Source: Eopsaltria australis (taxonomy: Eukaryota; Chordata; Aves; Passeriformes; Petroicidae). Taken from it: a DNA stretch of 64,000 nucleotides. Within the stretch, counting starts at the first letter, position 1; every line of letters starts with the position of its first letter. The stretch spans positions 310,001 through 374,000 of the forward strand of contig JAVTVJ010000298.1 in NCBI GenBank assembly GCA_034509425.1, given 5' to 3'. The notes under the pieces are model-generated. The model was not told where the DNA came from, did no database searches, and was given only the letters and a program-made list of their open reading frames with translations. Of the stretch, positions 50,001-62,439 are shown piece by piece. The position numbers and the translations under genes were made by a program.

Positions 50001-51564
50001 AAGTACTATGACACAGGAAGGGGCATAATAAAAGGTCAATACTCAAGAGTACTGGAAGGAAAAATATTAACCTTAAATGAAGTTATTAGTAATGTTTGTC
50101 AAGCACTGCTCTCCAATACAGCAAATATTTGTTGATATTTTTGTTAATTATCTTGACACAGGAATCAGCAAAGTCCTAGAGAAGCCAGATGACACTGTAT
50201 GGTGCAATGCAGACATGCATTTATTTGTCTCATTTAGATATACCCTTGCTTTCAGATATCTGGAAGGAAACACATGAACAGCTGAACCTCACCCACATTA
50301 TTAGCAGAGAAAAACAGTGGTGAACACTGATCTGTACTGCAGACATACACATATGACAGAAAATTGGGAAGATGGTGGCACAGAGAATTTCAGCCTAGAG
50401 TTCAGGTCATGTTTGCACATATTGACACCTCAGATTACCTTGCAGTCTCTCAAAACAAGATACCTTTTGCTCTCAGACATTGCCAAATGTACAGGACTTG
50501 AAACTTCCAGTCTGTCTGTCATGTATGTTTGTTTCACTTTTTAAGCAAGGACAGAGAAAGTAGCTCATTTTCTGAACTGTGTCTGTTGGACTCCATGTTT
50601 GAAGACAGTTGTAGTTTTAATAAATCTTTAGAAAACAAACAGCATTTCATGGCTTCTATAATATTTTATCAATAAAGGTCATAATATTCCAATTTTTCCA
50701 GAGTATTTTAACACTGGCCTTTGAGAACATTCCTGGATTATGTCACAATCAGTAATCACAGATTTCCAGTTTTGATTTTTCTGAAAATCCTATTACATGG
50801 AAGACTCAATCTAAACTGCAGAACTTATTTTCTGCTTGGACAAAATACAGTTCTTCATAATATTTTGCTTTAGAAGATAGCCATCTTTAATTTGTCATTC
50901 CAGTGAATTATGTCAATTATTAAGATTTTAAATTCCAAAAACTATTTCAAAAGGTTTTTTCTGATACATGGAAACTGTGTAATTTAATCCCTACAATCTC
51001 TAGAGAAAGTTTGAGAAACATAGGGTTTATCTTAATATTGTACTGGGATATTTGAATCTCAGGTTACTTCAAAAATGATGAAAAGGATCAACACTATGTA
51101 TTTCAATTAGTTTTTTTCTCAGAAACTGAAATGTATTAATTTCAAAATACAAGTTCAAGGTATTGCTCAAGTAGCCAGCAGGGAATGGGAGTCAGTACAT
51201 CCAAATTCATGCAGCAGAGGACAGAGCTGGAAGGGCACATAGCCCCAGGTGTGCTCGAGGTCATGGATCAGAGCCAAGTGAGGAGCGTGACCTGGGCACA
51301 GTGAGTTCAACATCTGTGTGGTAAAAGAGATCAAATCATGTGTTAAGAATGTAATGTCTGATCCAGTTTAGTTAGAGCTGACCTTAGGAATTGGGTTCTT
51401 ACTGGCAACAGGGAGACAGGTACATGCAGCTCTCTGCGACAGGGAACAGCAAGAGTTGCTGTGTCAGAAAATCAAAGGGAAATGAGAACAAGGGCATTGC
51501 TGCTGCATTCATTGCAAGTCACAGCCTTCAGTTTTCAGCTCATGTCTAGTTCTGTGAGGAACAG

Positions 51565-51598
51565 AAGTTGAGGTTCTGCTAAAAGTTGAGGTTCTGCT
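51565..51598. repeat. Two-copy 18-bp tandem duplication
   Basis: AAGTTGAGGTTCTGCT occurs twice with starts 18 bases apart (51565 and 51583). The copies are identical over 16 bases, which suggests a fairly recent slippage or duplication event. Confidence 0.85.
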
Positions 51599-53956
51599 TA
51601 AAGTCCTAGTGATTGTATTCTCTCCTCACTAGATATTTATCATCACTTTTCCATATTTGAAATTGTTACTCTCAATTTTCTCTTTCAGAATCTAGTTATT
51701 TGCTCAAAATCACAACATACAAATCAGCAATTTTTAGTTATGCATCACATTCTTGGACACTGGCCACATAGCGGAATGTAATTGTATATACCAGCAAATA
51801 TATTCACTCACTACCTACTCTCTCAGTATTAATCAAAAGTATTCATAATTTTTTTACACTAATCTCTCACTCCTTCTTTCTAGCCTTTTATCTGCATTCT
51901 GTTTTTCTTAAATGCCTCAATTTTTGTTGAACATATCCTGAAACTGAAGATTTTTTGAAATACATATTCCATCCAAGAGAGGAATTTCAAATGTGCCCAG
52001 GGCATGAAGTGGTAATGGAATTCTAAGAGCATTTGGATACGAACACCTGTGAAAATCTTAATTTAGGACTTTAGAGGTATGACTCGTAATTCCATTGAAA
52101 GAACCTCTTTGACATATGTATGTCTCAGTGGGTGCAACTCAGATTGATAGCACTGCATTTCCTTTCCTCTAAACAGCACTAAAAACGTAATTTCCAATTT
52201 GACTGGTTGGTTAGTTTGTTCATTTCCTGATGTTTCCTCCTGAAAGAATGAGGTCACAGTTATCCAAGTTGAAAATCACATTATTACCTCTAGTACATAT
52301 ATTTAACTCTTTACTTTTTCTATATATTCTTTCACAGTCCAAAACACCCCTTCATAGAATAGCTTCAATGAATCTATTACTACAATATTTACTGATTTCT
52401 CACTTTTACTTCAAAACTAAACACTGCAGACCCATTCATCAAGTAAGACCAAAGTTTGGCTTTGTATTCAATGCAAGATTATTGCCAGCCACAGAGATCA
52501 TGGTACAGCTTCAAACCTAGAGCTAGTGGGCACAATATGTTGATACTAATCCTGTAAGCAGTTTAGTGCTTAGCAGCACATAATTTAAAACTGTTTGTTT
52601 TGTGAGCCAAATCCTGAAATCCCCCCTGAGCTGCCATTACATTTTCTCAAGGCAAAATGTTACAATCTTCTGGTTTTTCTTTGCAGCCAAAACTGACACC
52701 TTGTTTAAGCAGGATTTTCATGCAATGCGTAGCTGCCCCCATCCCTATGCAAACTGCTGTTGGAGGCTCCTGATGTAAAAAACTGATTGTTTCAGCATAG
52801 CTTGCAATCTCTCTAAGATTAAATGTGGATTTAACTGAAATATTATGCTACTTTGGTCATAGTGCTACTTAATCTTTTGTGTTTGGCATCTTGATCACTT
52901 TTGTTCTTGGGAATAGCTTCACACAGGGTCTGGAAACATCCCAAAAGTAAGTAACATCACAGGTATGGAGTGTTTGGGTGCTCAGGCAGGTCTCAGCAGT
53001 CATGTTTAAAGCCTCCTGCGGAAAGGAGGAGATTAGGGACAGCCAGCCAGCACAGCCACTCACACACTCATCAGCCTGTTCAAATCCCTTTGGAAAATAA
53101 AGTCTCTCTTTCAGCAATTTAAGTCACAGGTAATATTTACAATATTATTAGATGAGTATAAAGGATATGAAAGTTAAAAACATGTTGCTTTTTTTTTTCC
53201 ATGGTACCTAGGCATGTAGCTTGTAAGCCAATATTTCCAGATGTTATCTAAAAGAGACAACTTACAAACCCTTGAAATCCAAGGTTTGTAATACAAATGT
53301 TGACAGCTTCTTAACTAGAGCAGAACACCAGTTCATTGGGTGTGTGTGTACTGTCATTTTCAATGCTGCTGTGCCATCTGTTCACTCTGTGAATTGTAAA
53401 CGGTTTTTCATCTATTGGTTTTAAAATCTGTTGGATAAATTGGATTGTAAAAGGTGAAGACATAAATGGATGACAGTCTCTCTTTCTCTTCCCCTTAATT
53501 ACACTATCTTTCCTGCCAATGTCCAAATGCTGAGAATGGAAAGGTTATTGAAAATTGTGATGTGATCTTGCAGCAAATCTTGCAGTTACAGCTGTCACTT
53601 AGAAGGAAATGCTATCATTAGGTTTGTAAAATATATTTTATAATCACACCCAGTTTTCTGACAGTGATACTTTCTTGATAGTTTTCCTTCTGGACTGAAA
53701 ATTTCCATATTGATTCCTGGCCAAAGATGATTTCTTCAAAGTAACTGAAGTTAAGTGCCTTCAGTAATTGTGGAGTTTTCCTAGTGTAAGAAAATTGCAT
53801 GTCTCTGTATATGTATTTTTAAAAAGTCATAAGGTAAGCAATAAAATCTGGCTGACTCTGAAATGCAGAGCTTTGAATCTGTCAACATGGGATTTAAACA
53901 TTTCTTCTAAGAATGGTTTTATGTTAACAAAATAAAACTAAATGAAACTTTCATCT

Positions 53957-54000
53957 ATTTATATTTGTATTTATTTATTTATATATATGTACACATATAT
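53957..54000. repeat. AT-rich simple sequence
   Basis: Overlapping TTTA and TA units with a short GTACAC insertion. It is low-complexity DNA with no further meaning evident. Confidence 0.7.
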
Positions 54001-56047
54001 AGGGAAATCTGTTACAACTCTGTACTGGACTGCTATCCTTAAACTGCCTGCTAGGACTTACTCAGTTTCATGTCATTGAGCTCATATATCTGAATAATTG
54101 AGGTATTCTTGTGACAGGAACAAAGCCTGGTCTTGTTAGGTAGGAATGTCTATTATTTCTTTCCTTCTGTTGTTCTTATACAGACTCTGATGTCTGGGAT
54201 GTGGCTAGAAAAACTGACCAAACTGGGCCCTGAGAAACTGGAACATGAGCACACATGTTTAGCACAGCTGTTCAGATGGACAAACTTGTGCTTGGGCATG
54301 GATGAGGAAAGGCAAGATAAAAAAGTAGCTGAACATCTGATTTTTAATAGAATGTGTCTTAAAAGTTTTCATAGACGTAATTGGTAGTGAAACAACTATA
54401 CTCCAATTTATATTTGTGGGAGAGGTTGGGGTGGAATGAAGTGCAGTAACTTGTGCTGTGTGGGTTTGTCTGGAAAATTTTTGAATTTTACCCACATTTT
54501 TAGGTTATTAAAAAGTTGACCAGTGTTTATTTAGTATTCATAATGATGACATCTAGGGCAAGTTCAGTTCATATTCCTCTCTTTGGGGCATCCATCACTC
54601 AGCTTTGTAAATTAATTAGTATCCCCCCAAACTACAGGTTTGAGCTCTTTTAGGAGGGAAACTTATCAACAGCATTGTTGAGTCCTTCTTGTAATACTAC
54701 AACACTGTGGATTTAATCTTTCTTTGGCTGGAAAAACCCCATGAGCTATAACAATCATTAGATTTGTCTTTTCAGCATTCTAAACTCAAGAGTCTAAAAC
54801 AAAATACCAATAAAGAAAACAAGAATCTGCTGTTCTTTTTGCTAAGGGAATATTCTGGCATTTTTTTCTGCACTTTATTTTGTTCATCCTGTGGCTAGAG
54901 ATTTTTGGGGGTTTTTTGTGCATTTATTATTGCAACACAGAGTTTATTTTTTAGCAAAATCTGAGTTAGCAAAATGTTTATAAGCATAGTCATCCAGGGA
55001 TAACCAATTGCAAAAAGGGAAGAGTTACAAAACTGGACCTCCTGCAGTAATTGTTATATGGTAGATATCTATGAAAATGCGTAGTTTGACATTTACATTT
55101 TTTTTCTTGTACTATTTTTATTGCCTCAGCTGAGACATCAGACAAGACTCTCCGAGTTTAAAGAGAATCTAAAAATAATCCTCCCTATGCAAGGCTGATG
55201 GGATGTTTATCTTGTTGTTAAGTATCTATTTGCTCATATTACATCTCAAAACATGTTATGATGGGGTAACTGAGAGTAATGACACTAAATTAGGAAAAGG
55301 AAAATTGAGGTTAAATAGCATACTGATAATCTTCCTGACAGTGAGATCTCTGAAATCACTGAATAATGTCCCATGGGATTAGAATGCAGCTATACTGCTT
55401 GATGCTTTGAAAAGGGCTAATAAACACTAGGTGTGCACCTTAGGGAACAGTCTTTCACTAGCTAGGAATGAATAAGGTGACTGAACAGGTGGTTTTTATT
55501 CCATCTTTCTATAATTTTGCTTGTGGTTTTTGTTCTGTTTACAAAAATACCACAAAATGGTTTCAATACTGTCTTTTTAAAGGTATATTTTTTAATTTTA
55601 ACAATTTTTTTGTAATATATGACATAAATTTTTCACGTAAAACAATTTTTTATGATAGTGGCGTGTTTGTGAAGAGGAGAGTCTTATTAAAGGCAGAAAT
55701 GCAACTTTTTTCAAGAAGTTAGCAAATAATGTTGGGTTAGTTCTTCAAACTACCTTCTTAATAATCAACATAAAATATACTTTTACTCAAGAAGAACCTG
55801 AATAGATAACTCCAAATGCCTACAGTATAAATTGTTACTTATTGTTTTCAAAATAATGGGAAAGTGCAAGAACTTCTCCTGTATTAAGGAAATTTGAGGT
55901 TTTTTTCATGGTAACTACCAGTAAGCTGAGCATCTTAAATAGCACAGCAATTACTGAAATGATCCATGTGCTTCCTTTCTTACTAGAAAGTACATTTTAG
56001 CACTTTTTATTTTTCTGAATGGTTTCTGGTTGGATTTTTGATTGGTT

Positions 56048-56068
56048 GGGTGGGTGGGTGGGTTGGGG
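56048..56068 (+). repeat. G-quadruplex motif with single-T loops
   Basis: Four GGG tracts (48-50, 52-54, 56-58, 60-62 of 56000+) are separated by single T residues, followed after TT by a GGGG tract. Three one-nucleotide loops are the arrangement known to give very stable parallel quadruplexes. The G-rich strand is plus. Confidence 0.88.
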
Positions 56069-58614
56069 TTTTTTCTATTATAAAAGGAAACTAAACTTGG
56101 CATGGAGATCTTGAAGGGATTTTGGGGGGTGGGATTTTGTTTGTTTGTTGTTTGGTTGTGTTTCTGATTTGTGTTTGTTCGTTTGGGGTTTGGGAAGGGT
56201 TGTTTGGTCTTTTTCCTACTGAGTTTAAATTCTTCTCTATGCTTTCTCGAGAGCACCATATTATATCTGACTTCCAAAATAAAAGGTTTGTTCCCAGGAA
56301 CTCCATTTTACACTGCCACATACTGCTATGAAGTGTGAAAAGTCCCCCCACTGCTGAATAAGACCAACATAACTCCTACAGGTGTCCACTGTTGTCCTCT
56401 GCTGGATGCTGCTCTTCAATCAGTAACAAAGGTCGATGAGATTTAGCAGTAAGATGATAAAGCTCTTGATGTTACTTTTTAGAAGGGTATGATAAAAAAT
56501 GACAAATATACTGGTTGACAGAGTTTGTCCATGTTTCTAAAATCCTGATAGTATGGAAGGACCTGACAATAAAGAAAGAAACTCATGATCATTGTTCTGT
56601 ACTTGCCCTGTTCTCTGAGCAGATGAGAAAAGCAAACCTAAAATGTTTCTCACAAGACAGAAGGCTCATTGGCATGACAGGAAATCAGGCAAGACTCATT
56701 AGGGAAATTGCAAGAATTAACTTTTTGTCATAAAGCATTTCCATTTTGTCTGAGGGGTAAATCCTAATTCCTCCAGAAACATCCTCAGAACTCTGTCAAG
56801 CCCTTCCTGAGAGGAGAACCTTGATAGCTTTCAACCTCAGAATAAAGTGCAGGATGGAGAAGTCATGAGGGAAAACCCAAATGCAAATATCACATATTTA
56901 CAACTAGAAGGGAAGCCCTCAATTTTACCTTCTTGGTTAAGTCGCAGAAAAACTGCGTGGGTTTACTGCAGTTAAGAAGCAATGTATTAATCAATTCAGA
57001 GATAAAAATAATAGCCCTGCTGTGTGAGATCAAAGCATCAGAATTTGGTTTCAAACAGAACTCATAAGAAAAAACCCACAAGTGTACACATTTTGTCTGT
57101 ATTTTTCTCCTTTTAGGGTTATTTTAACTCCAAGAACTGAGATGGATATATTTTTGTTTGCAGCATAGTAGATATGACCTTTATTACTAGAAGAAAGCCA
57201 TAAGTCTCTTATTGACCTGATAATGCAGGGTCTCAGCACTGCTCTGAGCTTGTAGACACATGAGCTATTTCTAATTTGTTTCCACAGTATGTTTCCTTAA
57301 TGTCTACACACACCATATCTGTATGAGGTCTGAAAACTCTGGCTTATCACAGAATAACAAACAAGAGCCCTTTCTGTTAGTAATGATTGTAAAATGCTCC
57401 TGCACAATTTTCGAACTCTACCTGGGAACCAGTGAAATGGAAGCAGACCTTGCTAAACATAAAAACAGGTCTAAGAGTGAGGAGAAATTACTCTTGCCAC
57501 CAGCACATTATTCCTTTTCCTGAAGAACTGGGAGTGTCACTGATACTGTTTTCCCTGCTGCTATGCCTCAAGTAAACTGTTGCTGTCAGTCTGAAGATCC
57601 ACAGGGATTTTTGCAGAATGATCAAAATGAAAAAGGTAATGGGTAAACATTAGTTAGTTTTCTTGTATAATAGTTTTAGGCGTAGTATTAGTAAAGCAGC
57701 TATTCTCTATTAATTTGCTCTATCAGTCTCAGAATTATTTTAACTGAACAACTAACTTTTTGTTGCATTTTTATGGTATTGTTAAGTTTTAATTAGGCTA
57801 TCATTAAGTTCTTGGCTTCACATATACAGAATATTGCCTCTTACTACAGTAAAATTCTGAGTGCAAGTAAGCACATTAGGTAATCATCACCAAATCATTT
57901 CGAAGCATTTGCCCAATTTTTCTTCAAGCCCCAAATTTAGCAGTCACAACATTCTGACAGAAGTGCCACAGTTCTTCTATCAGCAAAATCAGGTCCTTTG
58001 GCTTTAAAACTGGCTCCTAGAGGCATTTTCAGGCTCGTCATTAATTCTTGTGCTGGAAGAGAATGTGAACAATAACTTGTTCACATCAATAATAGCTTGT
58101 TCACATGCTACTAATTATTTTGTAGACCCCACTTAAAGCGTATCTTTTTCATGCTGCCAATTCCTAGTTCAGCTGCGTACTTGCCATACACAGGCTCTCC
58201 CATGTACCCGACCAACTTCTCTTTGAAGCTTACTAAGATCAAACATATCTTTCTTGAGATGAATGTACCAGAACACCACTTCACACTGCACATGCAAATT
58301 AGTCATGCCATTGTGCAGTGTCATGATGTAAGCACTTCAAGAGCACATTGCCTGTCTCAAACACTCACATGATAACAAGGTTCTCCATTTATTTTATATT
58401 CCCTACCTATCGGTTTCAAGTCATCAACCTAATGCTGAGCAGCAGTAAATAAAGGCAAGCAAATCATAGGAATCATGCAACATAAAACCCAAGTTATACC
58501 TGAGTGATAATCTCAGCTCAAAGGTATTCTGTGAGCACATTATTTATCTGTAGAATGAGTTTTGTTTGTCATTGGCAAATGCATTGCTCAATGCTGAATT
58601 TCTTCTAACATTTT

Positions 58615-59120
58615 AATTAGTCAGGGAGTACAATAAGATCCTTTTCCAGCTGTCTAGAATTGTTCTTGTCCTTAAAACAAGAAATTAATGTCGTCAGCAA
58701 AATGTTTTTACTCTCTTATATATTCTTTTGTAAGATAGCTCAGGAACACAGCATAAGTCCCAACAAAGATGCTTGTAGAATTCCAGTGTTCCCAATATTG
58801 TGAAAACTCTTCCTTTACTACCTGAGCCATGATCATTTCATTTCCTTAAAAGCCTTTGGTCTTGCAAGGTCAAAAGCCTTCCAGAAATTCAAGAAGACTG
58901 AAGAAACCAAATCATCCCTTTTCAACTGCTTGAGAACTATAAATACCACTACTCTCATAAAACAGGGCTAACCTTCGTAAAAGTCATTTTGAACCTTTCA
59001 TGCTGATTATTTTTAAGCCAGTATATACTAATCCTTTTCTCCCCTTAGAGTTTCTACTAATTTCTGCTTAGAACAACAGGACTAGAGGGCTGCAGTTCCA
59101 GGAGAAATCCATAAAGAATT
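58615..59120 (-). pseudogene. Ancient CR1/L3-type LINE reverse transcriptase fragment
   Basis: Read on the minus strand, this much-decayed piece aligns by eye with the RT domain of old amniote CR1-type elements. In sense order it has remains of PGNYRP (about 59090), the NQHERF segment corresponding to 'QHGF' (about 59010), motif A as VFLNFWKAFD (58898-58869), the remains of SGVPQGSVLGP (about 58790), and motif C as FADD (58701-58690). The first motif-A Asp of the family form 'YLDFSKAFD' is Asn here. Many frameshifts and stops lie between these blocks. Divergence is clearly greater than in the other CR1 copies of the window, pointing to an older insertion, perhaps predating bird diversification. 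Confidence 0.75.
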
Positions 59121-61909
59121 TTTTAAACAAAAAAATCATATTTCCAACATTTAGTCAGAAGTATCAATGCATCTTAAAGGAAAGGTTGTGTGTTTTATTG
59201 CTTCAGCTATCCACCCCTCAGGTCCTGCAGACCTCTTGGATTAATGACATTTGGCCTAAGCTGTTTTTTAGTCAGCTTTGTTTAACATCTACAACTGTTT
59301 TAGTTTCAGAAAGATCTTCTGCTGGTGTGGGTATCTCCTGAAGTGAACAGTGCTCAAAAGAATTTATTTACACTGCTTTTATGCACTGACAAAAGATTCT
59401 CTGGCAGGTTTTCTGCTCTGGGTGAGTTTGAAAACAGATTTATTATTAGTTATTACTCATTTTGCTATTTAATTCTCAGACGCTCTTTTAGACTGTCTCA
59501 TTGCTTTTGCTGTCCGGATTCAGGAATTTACGATTGTCTCTCTTGCCTATATTTTGACAGAGATTTATTTTTTCTAGATAATCTCTTCTTGCTTCTAACA
59601 TCTTTACTTTTTTTTTTTTTGCTTGTTTTTTGGGGGGTTTTTTTGGGTTTTTTTTGTTTGTTTGTTTGTGGTTTTTTTGGGGTTTTTTTTGTTTGTTTGG
59701 TTGGGTTTTTTTTGTGCTGGCTGCAGTTAAAAAGGCTCCTCTCTAGCCTTTTTTAATAGGTGATGTGCCCAGGGAGTAGTATTATTTATACCCTGATATT
59801 TAAATAATGACTATTCCTCAAGACACTCTATTCAGCTCTAATTCAGTAAAACTTGTGCCCAAGTTACAACACTGTGAGAGTGGCCTCACTTACTTCCTTA
59901 GAAGTGTTTATGTTCACATTATGTCCATGTTTAACCAGTATCTTTGAACTGCAGCAAGAATGAAGATAGTTTAAACATTTATTAACAACAAGAAGTAGTA
60001 ATCAGATTTTTTGTGGGGTTTTAAAAAATATTGTAAAAAAGATGTCATTATTGTAACTTCTTCATGTTGTTTTCAGGTTTATTCTAGACATTTTTGCCCA
60101 TAAATAAATATGTGTTCATTAGATTGCTTATTTACTAGAAAATTTACCAAAATTTATGTCAAGCAAAAGATAACTTCTGCTCAACAGCTGGTTCTGTGAA
60201 TCTTTTCTATGATGGAAAGACACAAAATAATACTGCAATTGTCCTTGCAATTTTACCTTTAACAATATTGAGTAAATTATAGAAACTTATACAAAATACT
60301 AACTGAAATGAAAATGAAGAGTGTAGATTATGTGCCTGGCTTCTCATTTTCTGCTTATAGAAGAGTAGCAGTAATTTTAGTTAAAGTGTTAAATTACAGA
60401 TGTCCTTGAAACATAGCAGTAAACTTTCCACAGGTCATTCTTAGAAAAGCTTTTTTCATTTCTATTCTATAATTAAAATGAAGAAATAGGTGTATGCCTC
60501 CTCCTATGCGTCTGTATGAAGGATAACAGAAGAGGAGGAAATATACCCAAAACTGTATATAAACCTCATAACACTTTTCTGAGAATTCATTTTATAATCC
60601 CCCTGTGGAGATTGATTGGCTTGTGTAAATATAAATGAAATTTTACAGATAAATTGGCTGCACTCCCAGCATGATATGCCACACAGTCTCTTACTGTTAG
60701 GCTACACAACTACAAATTAATTCAGGTTAAAGAAAACTTTGCATTACTCTTTATTAATTATAATAAAAAAGCCTGTTTATGGGGGCTTCTGTTGTCAACA
60801 ATCAGATGTAAACTAAATTCTCTGTGCATCACAGCCTATTTTTTGGTAAAATACTCCTTTAAAAAAAGAATGTAGAAATCCCCCAGTGATCTTTTTAACT
60901 GATTAAGTGCTGGTGTCATCTTTAAACAAGCCTTTATATGTGGGTACAAGATAAAAGTAAGGAAAACAGCTTCAGAAAAAAATAAAAAAGCAGTTTCATT
61001 TAGGTAAAACTTGATCATCATAAAGAACCTTGGTAGATGTAGTAGGTTAGATTTTGAAAACTGATCTATGATATGGTCTTTCAAAGTTATTGATGCTTCT
61101 GAATTTATAACTGGGCTGGTTTTTGTCATTTTGGAAGCCTTTTGAACTCTCAGACAGTTCTCTTGTCCTGCTTAGAGGTAAAGATTACAATTAACCTGCA
61201 TCAGCTAAGTCAGATAAGGCAGAAATGTATAATTGGGTGAACTAAAATAGGTTTATAATCATCTGTTGAGAAAACAACAAATTGCCATCTTAGATTACAG
61301 TAATGGTCTCAACATCTTGGATTGCACAGGTTAATTATACACAAACCTTATTTCTGATAATGCTAGCTTATCAATCCAAGGCCTCTGCTTCCATGCCTTG
61401 TTTGTTAAAAGATGTTTAACAAAGTTCTGAATAATTGAAAATGTCTGCCTGATCTGTAAAATTCAGCTCGGGAAAGTAGCCCAGCTACTTCCTCTTTAAA
61501 AACTGGTTTATGAAGGTTTGGCCACCTGAAGTAAAGTATTTAAGCAGTGCCAATATAATTTATATTTTGATAACTACTTGTTTCATCTCTTGTTTTGAGG
61601 GGTTTTTTTTTGTTTGGTTTTTTGCTGTGTAGATTCACATGAATGTCTCTATTATTTCAGCTGTCAAACTGTCAGGTTCTATGGTAGATGTGATACCTCT
61701 ACCTGTTTATTTTGGAAAATCTGTCTTTTTAAGACTGCTTTCTCCAGTAATTTGCATATACTCCTGTATTCACAACAAACTACTGTGACGAATTATCTCT
61801 TGAGGTTTGAAATCTTTTTTTCCAAAAAGAACAGAAGAATTGATTACTGATTCCCGTTTTCTCTGTTTGTACATGAATGTGCAAAGATGTGTGTATGTGC
61901 ATGTGCCCT
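59121..61909. other. Unique AT-rich sequence with a T/G tract
   Basis: No gene is seen. The 143-codon frame at 59325-59756 depends on the Phe/Gly/Val-rich translation of the T/G tract at 59608-59714 and is not credible. Otherwise it is featureless AT-rich DNA. Confidence 0.5.
59608..59714 (+). repeat. T/G-rich low-complexity tract
   Basis: About 107 bases of T runs broken by G runs (including GGGGGG and GGGG) and GTTT units, with almost no A or C. It could be an old expanded tract. The G runs are too unevenly spaced for a confident quadruplex call. Confidence 0.9.
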
Positions 61910-62439
61910 GTACTTGGCACTGGTGAGGCCACACTTCAAATCCTGTGTCCAGTTTTGGGCCACTCACTACAAGAAAGACATTGAGGGGCTGGAGAGAGTC
62001 CAGAGAAGGGTAAGGGACCTGGGGTAGGATCTGGAGAGTCCTATGAGGAGCAGCTGAGGGAGCTGGGGATGTAAAGCCTGGAGCAAAGGAGGCTGAGAGG
62101 GGACCTTATCACTCTCTTCTAGTCCCTCCCTGAATGTTGGGTGGAGCCAGGTGGGGGTTGGTCTCTTCTCCCAGGCAACCAGAGACAGGACAAGAGGAAA
62201 TGGCCCCAAGGGGTGTCGGGGAGATTCAGGTTGGACACTAGAAAGCATTTTTTCACTGAAAGGATGGTTAAACATTGGAACAGGCTGTTCAGGGAGGTGG
62301 TAGAATCACCATCCCTGGAAGTGTTCAAGAAACAACTGGATATGGAATTCAGTGCCATGATTTAGTTGATGTGGTGGTGTTTGGTCAAAGTTTGGACTAG
62401 ATTAACTTGGAGGTCTTTTCCAACCTCAGAGATTCTATG
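61910..62439 (+). mobile_element. CR1 LINE, 5'-truncated, 530 bp
   Basis: A plus-strand CR1 copy begins in ORF2 with [17 protein letters not shown] at 61911 and the '[14 protein letters not shown]' segment. It continues through a region with frameshifts and stops, the ORF2 C-terminus, and the 3' UTR ending 'aggtcttttccaacctcagagattctatg'. A single ATTCTATG octamer (62432-62439) marks the 3' end. It is a different insertion from the 32.1 kb copy (opposite strand, different tail). Confidence 0.94.
62141..62365 (+). pseudogene. CR1 ORF2 C-terminal tail, still open
   Basis: This 74-codon open frame encodes the conserved C-terminus of CR1 ORF2: [20 protein letters not shown], then [17 protein letters not shown] before the stop at 62363. 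In CR1/L2-type elements this segment follows the polymerase and is often strikingly well kept. Upstream, the RT part of the same copy lies in another frame, so the open frame is a remnant, not a gene. Its ATG is fortuitous. Confidence 0.85.

Larger units (their letters stand above)
47016..58614. other. Very long unique non-coding stretch
   Basis: I see no gene or recognised transposon in 11.6 kb. Contents that can be named are a two-copy 18-bp tandem (51565-51598), a TTTA/TA-rich tract (53957-54000), and G-rich sequence with a quadruplex motif (56048-56068) followed by G/T-rich sequence to about 56205. The 119-codon frame at 48021-48380 and the Asn/Gln/Pro-rich minus-strand frame at 55951-56277 (antisense to the G/T-rich tract) are not credible genes. 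Confidence 0.5.

Noticed and set aside
55951..56277. 108-codon minus-strand frame rich in Asn, Gln, Pro and Lys
   Set aside because: It is the complement of the G/T-rich low-complexity region containing the quadruplex motif, so composition alone explains it.
59325..59756. 143-codon open frame with Phe/Gly/Val/Cys-rich end
   Set aside because: Its second half is the T/G low-complexity tract. The first half shows no recognised domain and no gene context.
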